From Syntrophobacter sp. SbD1 (GTDB lineage: Bacteria > Desulfobacterota > Syntrophobacteria > Syntrophobacterales > Syntrophobacteraceae), in NCBI GenBank assembly GCA_900290365.1, contig OMOE01000037.1:1-37055 (forward strand): a stretch of DNA of 37,055 bases. The letters are read 5' to 3'. The notes under the pieces are model-generated. The model was not told the DNA's origin. It worked only from the letters and a program-made list of their open reading frames with translations, and did no database searches. Below are positions 1 through 9,218 of this stretch, one piece after another (position 1 is the first letter of the stretch; each line of letters opens with the position of its first letter). Made by a program: the position numbers and the translations under genes.

Positions 1-151
1 ACCTTGCCATGTCCATTTTTTATTTTCAAAGACTACTCAGGTACGCATTTGCCGGAAGACCCTGAAAAAGGCACTTATATAAGTGTATACATTTCTTATT
101 CGACGTATACTCATCCCATCGAAATTGCTTAACAATCGATGGAGAAAAAAG

Positions 152-607
152 ATGAGAACCCTCGACCGCCAGCAGCAGAAGATCTTCTTCTACATGTCTG
201 CAGAGAAGCGCATCCCGAAGAACCATCCCCTGCGGCCCGTCAAGGTGATGGTCGAAGAGTGTCTCAAGTCTCTGGATGAGCGATTTAACAAGATGTACTC
301 ATCGATTGGACGCCCATCCATTGCGCCGGAACGACTCCTCAAGGCAATTCTATTGCAGATTCTCTACTCCGTCCGAAGCGAGCGGGCTCTCATTGAGCAT
401 ATCGACTACAATACTCTCTTCCGTTGGTTCATAGGGCTTCACCTCGATGAACCGTTGTGGAACCACTCCACCTTTTCCAAGAATCGGGACAGGTTGAGCA
501 AGGCTTTCGATCTTCCCCTTCAGTTTGCTCATCCAGTCCCGTTATGTTTCCGTGCTTGGAAACCTGAACAGCAACTCAAATCGCAAAGAGTATGCCGAAA
601 GGGCTAA
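152..607 (+). pseudogene. IS transposase, N-terminal fragment (DUF772 type)
   Basis: The first ~115 residues read as the N-terminal DUF772 domain of an IS5/IS1182-type transposase, with the stretches KNHPLRPVK, YSSIGRPSIAPERLLKA and FRWFIGLHLDEPLWNHSTFS. These proteins are normally several hundred residues long and carry a DDE nuclease domain downstream. Here the similarity stops after about nt 500 (NRDRL), the rest of the frame looks random and it stops at 607. No DDE domain follows in any frame. The ATG at 152 has the purine-rich GGAGAAAAAAG just upstream and matches the usual family start. A 14-base perfect palindrome (CACTTATATAAGTG, 72-85) lies upstream and could belong to the element's left end. 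This is a dead insertion-sequence remnant; the exact IS family is not certain. Confidence 0.75.
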
Positions 608-740
608 GGTCATACTTAAAGTTCGGCACATGTTGCTGGATGTTTTAAAAGATGAGAATCGTTCGTATCTTATTGCTACGCCAGCAAGATGGGGATTTTG
701 CTCATGATGTCAAGGGCTGCACCGGCAGATCGAGGAGATC

Positions 741-784
741 AAAAAGCGCGCCCCATCGGAGATCTCGCTCCGGGGGCGCTTTTC
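741..784 (-). terminator. Rho-independent terminator, SLOG-like gene
   Basis: A GC-rich stem pairs an AAAAAGCGC arm with a GGGGGCGCTTTT arm, with an inner CGGAG/CTCCG stem. On the minus strand the stem is followed by a run of five T. It lies about 20 bases past the stop codon of the gene at 804-1355. The symmetric A/T flanks could let it work in both directions. Confidence 0.7.
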
Positions 785-803
785 TCTGGAGGCTCCAATC
801 CAC

Positions 804-1355
804 TCAGGATTGGAAAGAGCGCTGGAACAGGTCATGAATTGACCGTTTTCCTTCTTCGTTGAGGTGGCGGGTCCCGGTACCGACGAATGTCTTATGTTCG
901 ATAACCGGCAGGCTCTCCACCCAGGAGTTGTTTTGCCAGGTAAACCAGGCATTCCTGTTCTGATCGAACACACTCAATGGACGATTGAAAAGTTTCGCCA
1001 GTTCAACGGTCCAGCCGGTTCCCCCCATCACGGTATCGTCGGGCTGAATCCAGCCCGCCGCAAACACCTGGAAACCGTTGTTCACCATGTGGAAAATCGT
1101 CTGCATGACTTTTTGGATGGTATCGGTATTGGAATAGTTCCGTTTCATGCGCATGCAGACGATTTCCATACTTATATCGCCTCTTTTCAGCTCTTCCGGC
1201 CCCAGGATAACGAGCCCTCGGTCTCGGTCGGGCTTATGCCCCTCGTAGGAAAAGTTCACTTCCTTAACACCCCATTTTTCAGCCTGGATGCCGAATTCGG
1301 ACTCAGAACCCCGGAGCCCCCCGCTGTAGAGTATGAATTCACTTGCGTTTGCCAT
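804..1355 (-). CDS. Hypothetical protein, SLOG/Rossmann-like nucleotide-binding fold
   Basis: A 184-residue soluble protein. It starts with MANASEFILYSGGLRGSE, has a middle strand-turn VFAAGWIQPD and then the Gly-rich turn GGTGWTVELAK. The N-terminal SGG and the later GGTGW/E pattern resemble SLOG (DprA/LOG-like) Rossmann proteins that bind nucleotide-type ligands. Similar stand-alone proteins of about this length are widespread in bacteria, mostly annotated only as hypothetical. The start at 1355 is chosen because TTGGAGAACAG precedes that ATG; a longer frame adds only 11 residues without a ribosome site. It is monocistronic, with a terminator at 741-784. Family assignment rests on motif resemblance only, and no substrate can be named. 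Confidence 0.75.
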   Translation of the reverse strand: MANASEFILYSGGLRGSESEFGIQAEKWGVKEVNFSYEGHKPDRDRGLVILGPEELKRGDISMEIVCMRMKRNYSNTDTIQKVMQTIFHMVNNGFQVFAAGWIQPDDTVMGGTGWTVELAKLFNRPLSVFDQNRNAWFTWQNNSWVESLPVIEHKTFVGTGTRHLNEEGKRSIHDLFQRSFQS

Positions 1356-1521
1356 TCTGTTCTCCAATTTTGTGGTTGTGTGCTGCATCAAGAGTCAATC
1401 CCGATCAGGAGTATTCTTCATGCAGCCGATTATCGTGTTTAGTTCTCACCTGTTATTTTACCCGTCCTTGCCCATAGAGTACCAGATTTCTTTTCCATGC
1501 TCCAGCATCGAAGCTCATGCT

Positions 1522-1935
1522 TTAATTCCGATAAGAGACGGGATAGCGACCCAGGCGCGACCAGCTCTTGGCCGGCCAGTATATGTAGTCGAGCCTGCCC
1601 TGAATGTCGCTCATCTGGACGGGGCCAAAATTCCGACTGTCAGTGCTTTGGCCGCGGTTGTCACCCAGACGGAAACAGTGCCCGTGGGGCACGATCATTT
1701 TGGCCATGTCGCCGGTTTTCGCCGAATCCACTATGACCGGGTAGACGGCGGCTCCGTTTTCCTCAGTCAGGATTGTCCGGGTCTGCCCGGGCTTGAGATA
1801 TAAAACCGGTCCCGGCTCAGCATGACGATCCAGCGGACGGTCATTGACCAGGAGGATGTTATCACGAATTTCAACGGTGTCTCCCGGCAATGCTACAATT
1901 CTTTTGACATAGTTGAGGCGGCGGTCTTTGCGAAA
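1522..1935 (-). pseudogene. lepB: Signal peptidase I, 5'-truncated
   Basis: The frame covers the C-terminal part of signal peptidase I. Box D is seen as YVKRIVALPGDTVEI, containing the general-base lysine, and box E as GDNRGQSTDSRNFGPV. The frame is closed upstream by a TGA at 1936-1938, immediately before FRKDRRLNYVK. The membrane anchors and the box B serine region are therefore missing, and they are not found in another frame nearby. Without the nucleophilic serine the product cannot be an active peptidase. The C-terminus (YIYWPAKSWSRLGRYP) looks intact, so the loss is a 5' deletion. An intact copy presumably lies elsewhere, since the enzyme is essential. Confidence 0.85.
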
Positions 1936-2146
1936 TCATCGTCCATGCCTCGGGCCTTGTCCCTCCTGTAATATTGCGATTATCGCAATCTCTCAGCTAT
2001 TATGTACATATGAAACGGGAAAAAGTTCCCGATAAAACTCGAGGTTGCCCGATCCCTGTTGGCTCATTCATTGTTGAGTGATTAAAGTGGCAGTTGATCA
2101 GTCCCTTGAGCGACACCGTTCACGGCTCTTTTGCTAAAAACCCGAG

Positions 2147-3586
2147 ATGAGCGATCATATGCGGACATCTGTCAAACGACTTCTTTCGATTCTGGGAGTT
2201 GCTGTTATCCTTTCCACTACGGTTTTTGGCTTTTACTTGTGGAAGGCCGCGTTAACCGTGACAGGCTATGAGGCCAAATGCCTGTGCTCGGATGTCTTCG
2301 TATCCGGGCGGGAGCCGCCGTCGGTGCTTTCGCAGGACCTGAAGCCGGTCGAAGCGCTTTATCCACTGCGCTTTGTAGATGTCGAATTCGACTACGGGCG
2401 GCGGACCGTCAAGGCTTCCATCAAGGGGTTTGCCAAACGTGAGGCCATCTTTCGGGACGGCCTCGGATGCACCCTGGTGATAGGAGAGCCGGAGGAGAAA
2501 CTGAGATCTGAGGGCATCCTTATGGCCGGCGCGGCTGCACATCGGCATAAAAATGGGATATGGCCCGATGGTGAGATCGCGGATACCGCAGATCTGCCGC
2601 CGGAAGTGGACGGCAAGAAGCTCAGCGAGGCGGTGGAGTGGGCCTTCAGTGAGCCCGGCCCCGGTCATCTTAGAAATACCAGGGCGCTGATCGTGATCTA
2701 TGACGGCAAAATAGTGGCTGAACGCTATGCGCCGGGTTTTACCGCCAATACGCCCCTGCCCGGCTGGTCTATGACCAAGTCCGTCTTTGCCGCGCTGACA
2801 GGCATCCTTACAGGTGAGGGAAAAATCTCCCTCAAGTCTGACGGCCTACTGCCACTGTGGCGCGAAGGGCAGGATCCCCGCAAGGCCATCACGATTGATG
2901 ATCTCCTCCACATGAGCAGCGGTTTGGCTTTCCAGGAAGAGTATTCTTCCCCTCTGTCCGATGTTGCCGTGATGCTCTTCGGGACCCGCGATATGGCTTC
3001 ATTTGCCGCAGGCAAGCCCATGGTGTCCGTTCCCGGCGCCAAATGGCACTATTCAACCGGCACAACGGAAATCCTTTCAAAAGTAATGAGGGATACCTTC
3101 GTCAATGAGCGGGAAGACTATCTCGAATTTCCCCGCCGGGCGCTCTTTGACCGTATCGGAATGCAGAGCGCGGTGGTGGAAGCGGATGCATCAGGGACCC
3201 TGGTGGGTTCTTCTTTCATGTTCGCAACCGCCAGGGACTGGGCACGGTTCGGCCTTCTGTATCTCAGAGACGGCATGTGGGGAAAAGACCGGATACTCCC
3301 CGAAGGGTGGACTAAATACTGCGCTTCCCCGGCCCCTGCTAGCGTCGAAAAAAAATACGGGGCCGGATTTTGGCTGCGCGTCCCCCGCGAATTCGCAAAC
3401 ACCGACAACGATCCACGCGTCCCCGGCGATGCCTATCACGCAGTCGGATACGATGGTCAACTGATCTCCATCATTCCTTCCAGAAAGCTTGTTGTAGTCC
3501 GACTCGGACTGACAAGAACCTCAGGGACATGGGACCAGAATGAGCTGATCGGTCGAATACTTACAGGACTGAGAGGCCAGGACTGA
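2147..3586 (+). CDS. Serine hydrolase, beta-lactamase/DD-peptidase fold
   Basis: A 479-residue protein of the class C beta-lactamase superfamily, the branch that includes 6-aminohexanoate-dimer hydrolases and esterases. An N-terminal membrane segment or uncleaved signal (about residues 10-33) suggests an outward-facing anchored enzyme. A poorly conserved region (40-150) precedes the hydrolase domain. The catalytic motifs are visible: SMTK (Ser208, Lys211), YST (Tyr302) and HAVG around His431 in place of KTG. The HxxG form is common in esterase- and amidase-like members, so antibiotic hydrolysis should not be assumed. ATG codons at 2147 and 2159 are both possible starts; neither has a strong ribosome site. 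The last codons run into a tandem repeat. It stands alone, flanked by pseudogenes. Confidence 0.85.
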   Translation: MSDHMRTSVKRLLSILGVAVILSTTVFGFYLWKAALTVTGYEAKCLCSDVFVSGREPPSVLSQDLKPVEALYPLRFVDVEFDYGRRTVKASIKGFAKREAIFRDGLGCTLVIGEPEEKLRSEGILMAGAAAHRHKNGIWPDGEIADTADLPPEVDGKKLSEAVEWAFSEPGPGHLRNTRALIVIYDGKIVAERYAPGFTANTPLPGWSMTKSVFAALTGILTGEGKISLKSDGLLPLWREGQDPRKAITIDDLLHMSSGLAFQEEYSSPLSDVAVMLFGTRDMASFAAGKPMVSVPGAKWHYSTGTTEILSKVMRDTFVNEREDYLEFPRRALFDRIGMQSAVVEADASGTLVGSSFMFATARDWARFGLLYLRDGMWGKDRILPEGWTKYCASPAPASVEKKYGAGFWLRVPREFANTDNDPRVPGDAYHAVGYDGQLISIIPSRKLVVVRLGLTRTSGTWDQNELIGRILTGLRGQD

Positions 3587-3608
3587 GAGGCTAGGACTGA
3601 GGACTGAG
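3565..3608 (+). repeat. Short tandem repeat, AGGACTGAG units
   Basis: A 14-base unit (AGGACTGAGAGGCC/T) occurs twice in tandem, followed by two shorter copies. It spans the last codons and the stop of the serine hydrolase, so the C-terminal residues GLRGQD may have been generated by the repeat. Confidence 0.8.
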
Positions 3609-3753
3609 TGGAGGAGAACCGGAAGAATGTCGTTCACTTGCTTCCGTCTTCCTTCTTAGAAAAGTTCATTGCGGCAATGCGGCATGAAATATCCCCCATG
3701 CACTCCCCTGCCCCTTAAAAGAGGGGGGGCGCCTGGACGCGCTGGCCGAGATT

Positions 3754-3774
3754 CCCCCCTTTTCTAAAGGGGGG
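3754..3774. repeat. Dispersed hairpin repeat, CCCCCCTTT/AAAGGGGGG, copy 1
   Basis: A perfect 9-base inverted repeat with a 3-base loop. The same hairpin occurs at 4161-4181 and, one base shorter per arm, at 22365-22383. This copy overlaps the 3' end of the broken DUF559 gene and accounts for its low-complexity C-terminus. Confidence 0.85.
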
Positions 3775-4129
3775 CAGGGGGGATTGTATGTTTGTACAAT
3801 ACTGACAAAACCCCATCCATATTTTTCAGAACGTCAAGATCGGAGAATCTAAACACCTTCAAACCCAGATCAATCATGAACTTATCTCTAATTTCGTCTT
3901 TCGCTCTGCCATCGGCTGAATAATGCTGTCCTCCATCCAATTCAATGACCAGTTTCGCGGCATGACAGTAAAAATCTACGATGTAGTTTCCGATGTTTTT
4001 TTGCCGGTAAAAGATTTGACCATTGAGTTGTTTTCGTCTCAATTTTGATCAGAGTGCTTGTTCGGCATCTGTCATGTTCTTGCGAAGCTCTCTCGCAAAG
4101 GGTTTGAGATTTCTATTGAATGGGAACAT
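3764..4129 (-). pseudogene. DUF559 endonuclease-like gene with an internal stop
   Basis: Read from the ATG at 4127-4129 the frame begins MFPFNRNLKPFARELRKNMT and reaches DAEQAL. It then hits TGA at 4049-4051 where the family normally has Trp (AxxLLWxxLR). It continues in the same frame with SKLRRKQLNGQIFYRQ, YIVDFYCHAAKLVIELDGGQH and KVFRFSDLDVLKN. These are the DUF559 (very-short-patch-repair-like, restriction-endonuclease fold) motifs, including the D...ExDGxxH metal site. A single TGG to TGA change explains the break. An internal start giving a 92-residue product is possible but lacks the first helix. The gene lies between two copies of the hairpin repeat (3754-3774 and 4161-4181). It is probably non-functional; a sequencing error would be the alternative. 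Confidence 0.8.
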
Positions 4130-4160
4130 CTTTGATCCCTCTCCGTATAATCCCCCCGGA

Positions 4161-4181
4161 CCCCCCTTTAGGAAAGGGGGG
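4161..4181. repeat. Dispersed hairpin repeat, CCCCCCTTT/AAAGGGGGG, copy 2
   Basis: A perfect 9-base inverted repeat with loop AGG, the same unit as at 3754-3774. The two copies bracket the DUF559 pseudogene. Confidence 0.85.
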
Positions 4182-4274
4182 AAATTGGCATGTCCCTTTT
4201 CATGGTTTCATAGTGTCCCAAGAGACCTATCTTTTCTTCCCGCTTCCTGCTTCCCGCTTCCCGCTCCTCACCCC

Positions 4275-7200
4275 TTACTCTTCCCTGATCAGCCTGATAA
4301 GTTCCTCCGCCGAGATCTTTCCGCTGATATCGCTGCCGTCAAGAAGGCTTCCGGCAAGGTCCCTTTTGTCCTGGTGCAGTTTTACGATCTTCTCCTCGAT
4401 GGTTCCTTTGGTCACCAGCCGGTAGACTGTTACCGGACGCTGTTGGCCGATGCGATGGGCGCGGTCGGAGGCTTGGTCCTCGACGGCCGGGTTCCACCAG
4501 GGGTCCATGTGAATGACGTAATCGGCGGCGGTGAGATTTAGTCCCAAGCCTCCGGCCTTGAGGCTGATTAGGAAAAGGTCTCCTTCCCCCGACTGGAAAC
4601 CGTCCACCTGTTTCTTGCGCTCTTTCGCCGGTGTGCTCCCGTCGAGGTAGCGGTAGCTGATGTTGCGGCTGTCAAGATGTTCCCGGATGAGGCTCAGATG
4701 CCCGACAAACTGGCTGAAGACCAGGGCCTTGTGCCGGTTTTCTATCAGTTCCGATACAACCTCGCTGAAAAGTTCGAGCTTTGAGCTCGAAATGGGGGTT
4801 TGCGATATTACCAGCCGAGGATGGCAGGCGGCCTGCCTGAGTTTCATGATCTGCGCCAGGATCTTCAAATGCTTCTGGGCAACCGGGGCGTTATCGGCCT
4901 CGATCGTTTCAAGGGCTTGCCGCCTTAAGGCTTCATAGAATGCCGCCTCCTTCGGGCTCATCTCCACTTGCAGGACCACCTCCGTTCGGGGCGGCAACTC
5001 TTCGAGCACCTGGGATTTGAGCCGCCGCAAAATGAAGGGCTGAATCAGCCTCTTCAATCGCTTCCTCGCATCCCGGTTATTGTATTTCTCGATCGGAACG
5101 GCAAAACGTTGGTTAAACCTTTGCAACGAACCCAGAAGACCCGGATTGATAAAATTAAACAGGTTCCAGAGCTCACCGAGGTGGTTTTCGATTGGAGTGC
5201 CCGTGGTGACCAGTCTGAAGTCTCCCTTAAGGGCCATTGCCGCCCTGGATCGTTTGGTCAAGAAGTTTTTGATTGCCTGCGCCTCATCGAGAACGATCAT
5301 GTTCCACTCCACGGCCGAGAGCAGTTCCGCCTCCTGAATCAGCAGCCCGTAGCTGGTAACAAGCACATCCTGTTGTTTGAGGCTTTTTACCAGGTCTTCC
5401 CTGTTATTGTTGCCGTTGAATTGCACCATGTTAAGCGCAGGGCCGAAGCGATCGGCCTCGGCGATCCAGTTCCAGCAAACTGAGGTCGGGGCCACAACCA
5501 GGCTGGGTCCCCGGGCGGCCCGATGCAGCATGATTGCCAGGGCCTGAATGGTTTTCCCAAGCCCCATGTCATCGGCGAGGCATGCACCGATTCCCATATG
5601 AGCCAGGCGCCCCAGCCAGGTGTAGCCTTCCACCTGGTAGTCCCGCAGTTCCGCCTGGAGAGTGGATGGCACCGGAAGGCTTATCTCCTGTCCGGCCCTG
5701 ATGCGCTCAAGCCGTGATGTCCAGGCTTCATCCACTTCGGTGTTGGGAATGGCTTTTAGAAGGTCCTGCATGGCCAGGGCGGCCAGAGGGTGCAGCCGGA
5801 CATCCTTTCCTTTTTTTTCGGCATAGGCGTCCAGCTCCTCCAGCCTCTTTCTGAATTCTTTCGTCAGGGCAAGGAAGCGTCCTTCTTCCAGGGGTATGAA
5901 CCTGGTGCTCGTAGTATTGACAAGCTCGAGCAGACGCTTCATATCGAGCACGAGATCATCATCGAGCTGGAGCCCGCCGCTCACTTCGAACCAGTCCGTC
6001 TTGCCCCGTATCTTCATGCGCAGCTGATCGACATGGATCTCGCGAGTGACCCGCAGCTTCTCCCCGTCGGGCCACTCCATAATAACATCGCCTCTTTCCT
6101 GCAATGGCTTGAGATCCAACAGCACCTGCAAACAATCCTCCGGGTCTCCGAGCAGCCACTGCCGGTCCGAATCGGCGAGCCTTGACAGAGTGGGAGAAGC
6201 CTCATCCACTGCGTCAGCCATCCTCTCTTCCGCCTTGAGGTCTCTTTGTGTCTGCATCCTTTGCCCGCCCACCTCGGCAATAACGTTTGCCGCACCCACG
6301 GCGGGCTTGAGGTATGGGCCGCCTTCTTCTTTGAAGGGCTTTACAAACATCTCCACCCTGAATCCCGAACCCGACGGGACAAGATGCAAATGAGGCGTCG
6401 GGTCCGCTTCGACGTCCACCGCATCCTTTGACTTGCCCCCTATTTCCGAGTGGACCAGCACATGCGAGGAAAGCGCCGAGACGGCGCCCAGGACCTCTTG
6501 CATGGCTGAAGCCGGCACCATAAGACCTTTATTGCCCAGTATCCGAGCGATGCGCCGATGCTTTTCGGTAAGCTCGATCACCTTGAACCGGGTAGGTGTT
6601 TCCTGTACCACCGTAAACCGGTCCCCGTTAAGCCCGGCTGCAAATTCGATTTTGATCTTCGAACCTGCTTTTGACACCATGACCTCGGGATCGCCCTTTA
6701 CGAATTCGACCGGCACGGAAGGAGAATTTTCCAGGAAAAGCAGCGGATGGCCCACCAGGGCAGGCAGAAGCTTTTCCGTGTCGAAAACGTATTGGTCATA
6801 GTAATAGGTTTCACGTTCGATGGCGGAACGGATGGACTGGTCCCTATGAGTGATCGACTCGATTCTTCCCTTGAAAATACGGCTCATGGCCACAGGCCGC
6901 CCCTTGCTCCACTGGCCCCTGACCGAAAGCTTCTGCTCGACTGGCCGCACGGACACATCGCCCTCATGATAGCCGACGAACCAGGCCAGCCTCGTTCCGG
7001 AAGCCGATTTTCGCACATCCGGATCACCGGTTTCGCTGCCGATCTGCGTGAGAGCGCGCAACCCCTTCTCCCACGGATCTTCGACTAGGATCGACGACAC
7101 GAGCGAATGCATACCGCTCTCATTGATGACACGATCCAGGAATTGACGGCGCATGGAAGTTTCCTTGTCGGCGCGGATGAGCAGCGCCGCGCACTCCATG

Positions 7201-9218
7201 GCCACCCAATACATCCCTGATTCCTTCGCCCTTTGGAATATGCGCTCGATTCTCGCGATCATCTCTTCTGAAAGATTGCCGTTTACCCAGAAGGCCGCTA
7301 TGGCGTGGAAGAGCGAGGGGATGATATCAGCGGCCTTCGATTCATTTGCGATGGTCTTTTTCGCTTGATCGATCTCCAGCTTCTGCGCCTGGACGATTCC
7401 TCTAAGAGATCTGAGCACCGATAAGCTAAAGTCAGAGACGCCTTTTGAGGAAAGAGACGAACTTACTAATTGATCGGCCCTGTTCAAATGCTCTTCGTTC
7501 TCCGATTTGAGAAGAGCCAGCACGTAGAAAAGTCCTCCAAGACCGCTGAAGTTTACATCTCTTTTTCCGAGCCTTCGCCGCAGTTCTCTCAGATCTGTTT
7601 CAAACGACCCGATTGCCTCACTGTTTTTGCCCTGGACAAAACGAAGCCACCCCATCAGGCCGAAAGTGTAATCGCGCCCTTCGATCTCGGGTATTACATC
7701 CTGCGCCTCACTCAGCCTGCCGCCCATGATGAGGCGCGATACAAGGTTATATAGCAGCGGCGTCCTTTCGGGCTGAGGCGCCGACTTGAAAAACGGGTTC
7801 TTCATCGCATGGGACAGGGCATCCGCATCGGGTTCAAGACGAAACATGGCCTGGAGGAAAATGATAGAAAGCGCATGCATCCGGATCTCCACCGGAAGGG
7901 TGGAGAACCATGCCTCATCAAAGGGATCGTTGCATATCCGAGCAATAGAGGCGGTATAATCGGGGAGCGTGCTGCACGCAGATGAGAGCTCCGCCAGCCG
8001 CTTACGGAAAAAATTCCGGTCCCTTGAATAAATGCCGATGCGAAAGTCTCTCATAACGCGGGGACAGGAGTTACTGTATAAATAGGTGGCCGAGGGCAGC
8101 TCTTCTTTAACCGCTCTGACCAGAGGACCGAACCGGATAGACGCTTTGAAGGGCGTATCGGGGACTTCGTACGCGCCGGCGCCGAATGTAGAAGTCCCCC
8201 CCCGCCTCGATTTCAACGCGGAGATGGTGTTCCTGGCCATATCCCGGACAGCCTTATCTTCATCCCCGCTCAGCTTCACGATTACCCCGGCGGCCCAGGA
8301 AGGCGGGCGTTTGCTGAAAACGGTCATCACACATTTGCGTATCTCCGGGTTCGAATCATCGGACGCCTCTTTGAGTATGGCCTGGACCTCCGGTTTTTCA
8401 GGTGCGATGAACCCCACGGCCATGAGAACATTGGCATAGAACTGCCATGGCTCTTTTCGGATCGCATTGCGCAGCGCAGGCAGAATCACGCGCCCGTTCC
8501 GGACGCATGTCCTAAGAGCTGACAGCCGAACCGCCGAAGCCAGGGGATGAGGCCCGAAGTATCCAAGGTTTTGCGCCAGAAGACCCAAAAGAGCATCAAC
8601 GTCCCGGTAACTCTTCGAAATCAGAGACCGCTTAGCCTGGTCGAACTTCCAGATGACAGTCAGCCTGCTCAATATGTCCCCGTCGGCAGAGAGGGCATCG
8701 AGGATGCGCCTGCCGGTCCAATCCTCCAGGTTCTCCTCGGTCGAAAGGGCCTTAAGCTCCGATTCGGCACACGCCGGGCACAGAGGGCCCTGCGTGGTCA
8801 TGAACGCCTTTCCCCCGACAGGGCGGGCCGCACAGGAAAAACACCGGCTGCCGGCCGGCAGATTATCGCTCCAGGCCTGCTCGGAGTCGATCCCCGTCAA
8901 TAAATCGCCGGCATGGAAGATTCGCCCGGCAGTCAGCGCCCGCCTGGTGACGATTTCGATGATTTCCCGAGAGACCTGGCACTTGTCGTTTAGAAGCTTA
9001 AGTGCCCTTAGCCTGTCTAAGTGAGGCTCCAGGGCTTTGGCCGAACTGGTGTTTTCTCCGGGAAAATGAAGGCCGGACTTGCGAAATATCTTGTATAAAA
9101 CGCTTATGCTCACCGGCTCGTAAATCACCGAACAAAGCTGCAAAAGGCCCTGCTGCAATGGAGGTAAGCCCTCGAAGGCTTTGAGCAACTCATTGCGTAT
9201 CTTTTCTTTTGGCTGCAC
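4275..9218 (-). CDS. Very large SNF2-family helicase-like ATPase
   Basis: A 1647-residue protein. The C-terminal ~500 residues are a complete SNF2/RapA-type ATPase: motif I DDMGLGKT (Lys1222), motif II LDEAQAIKN (DEAQ box, Asp1311), motif III TTGTPIENH and motif VI DRAHRIGQQRPV. Such proteins use ATP to translocate on DNA or remodel protein-DNA complexes. The region before the ATPase (about 750-1160) fits SNF2-associated modules. The N-terminal ~700 residues are alpha-helical with HEAT/TPR-like character, and include a Cys4 zinc-ribbon-like pair (CFSCAARP...CPACAE, about residues 128-155). The start is GTG at 9218 with AAAGGG upstream; no ATG lies near. Bacterial SNF2 proteins are usually about 900-1100 residues, so the N-terminal extension is unusual. 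No nuclease, methylase or phage-defence partner lies beside it, so its role is unknown. Confidence 0.9.
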   Translation of the reverse strand: MQPKEKIRNELLKAFEGLPPLQQGLLQLCSVIYEPVSISVLYKIFRKSGLHFPGENTSSAKALEPHLDRLRALKLLNDKCQVSREIIEIVTRRALTAGRIFHAGDLLTGIDSEQAWSDNLPAGSRCFSCAARPVGGKAFMTTQGPLCPACAESELKALSTEENLEDWTGRRILDALSADGDILSRLTVIWKFDQAKRSLISKSYRDVDALLGLLAQNLGYFGPHPLASAVRLSALRTCVRNGRVILPALRNAIRKEPWQFYANVLMAVGFIAPEKPEVQAILKEASDDSNPEIRKCVMTVFSKRPPSWAAGVIVKLSGDEDKAVRDMARNTISALKSRRGGTSTFGAGAYEVPDTPFKASIRFGPLVRAVKEELPSATYLYSNSCPRVMRDFRIGIYSRDRNFFRKRLAELSSACSTLPDYTASIARICNDPFDEAWFSTLPVEIRMHALSIIFLQAMFRLEPDADALSHAMKNPFFKSAPQPERTPLLYNLVSRLIMGGRLSEAQDVIPEIEGRDYTFGLMGWLRFVQGKNSEAIGSFETDLRELRRRLGKRDVNFSGLGGLFYVLALLKSENEEHLNRADQLVSSSLSSKGVSDFSLSVLRSLRGIVQAQKLEIDQAKKTIANESKAADIIPSLFHAIAAFWVNGNLSEEMIARIERIFQRAKESGMYWVAMECAALLIRADKETSMRRQFLDRVINESGMHSLVSSILVEDPWEKGLRALTQIGSETGDPDVRKSASGTRLAWFVGYHEGDVSVRPVEQKLSVRGQWSKGRPVAMSRIFKGRIESITHRDQSIRSAIERETYYYDQYVFDTEKLLPALVGHPLLFLENSPSVPVEFVKGDPEVMVSKAGSKIKIEFAAGLNGDRFTVVQETPTRFKVIELTEKHRRIARILGNKGLMVPASAMQEVLGAVSALSSHVLVHSEIGGKSKDAVDVEADPTPHLHLVPSGSGFRVEMFVKPFKEEGGPYLKPAVGAANVIAEVGGQRMQTQRDLKAEERMADAVDEASPTLSRLADSDRQWLLGDPEDCLQVLLDLKPLQERGDVIMEWPDGEKLRVTREIHVDQLRMKIRGKTDWFEVSGGLQLDDDLVLDMKRLLELVNTTSTRFIPLEEGRFLALTKEFRKRLEELDAYAEKKGKDVRLHPLAALAMQDLLKAIPNTEVDEAWTSRLERIRAGQEISLPVPSTLQAELRDYQVEGYTWLGRLAHMGIGACLADDMGLGKTIQALAIMLHRAARGPSLVVAPTSVCWNWIAEADRFGPALNMVQFNGNNNREDLVKSLKQQDVLVTSYGLLIQEAELLSAVEWNMIVLDEAQAIKNFLTKRSRAAMALKGDFRLVTTGTPIENHLGELWNLFNFINPGLLGSLQRFNQRFAVPIEKYNNRDARKRLKRLIQPFILRRLKSQVLEELPPRTEVVLQVEMSPKEAAFYEALRRQALETIEADNAPVAQKHLKILAQIMKLRQAACHPRLVISQTPISSSKLELFSEVVSELIENRHKALVFSQFVGHLSLIREHLDSRNISYRYLDGSTPAKERKKQVDGFQSGEGDLFLISLKAGGLGLNLTAADYVIHMDPWWNPAVEDQASDRAHRIGQQRPVTVYRLVTKGTIEEKIVKLHQDKRDLAGSLLDGSDISGKISAEELIRLIREE

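Noticed and set aside
525..837. Overlapping frames after the transposase break, as a separate gene
   Set aside because: Short, without ribosome site or recognisable motif, and running into the terminator of the opposite gene.
2147..3586. Antibiotic-resistance beta-lactamase
   Set aside because: The KTG motif is replaced by HAVG and the sequence fits esterase/amidase-like relatives better, so resistance is not supported.
4275..9218. Phage-defence (DISARM-like) locus based on the SNF2 protein
   Set aside because: No methylase, nuclease or other partner gene lies alongside.
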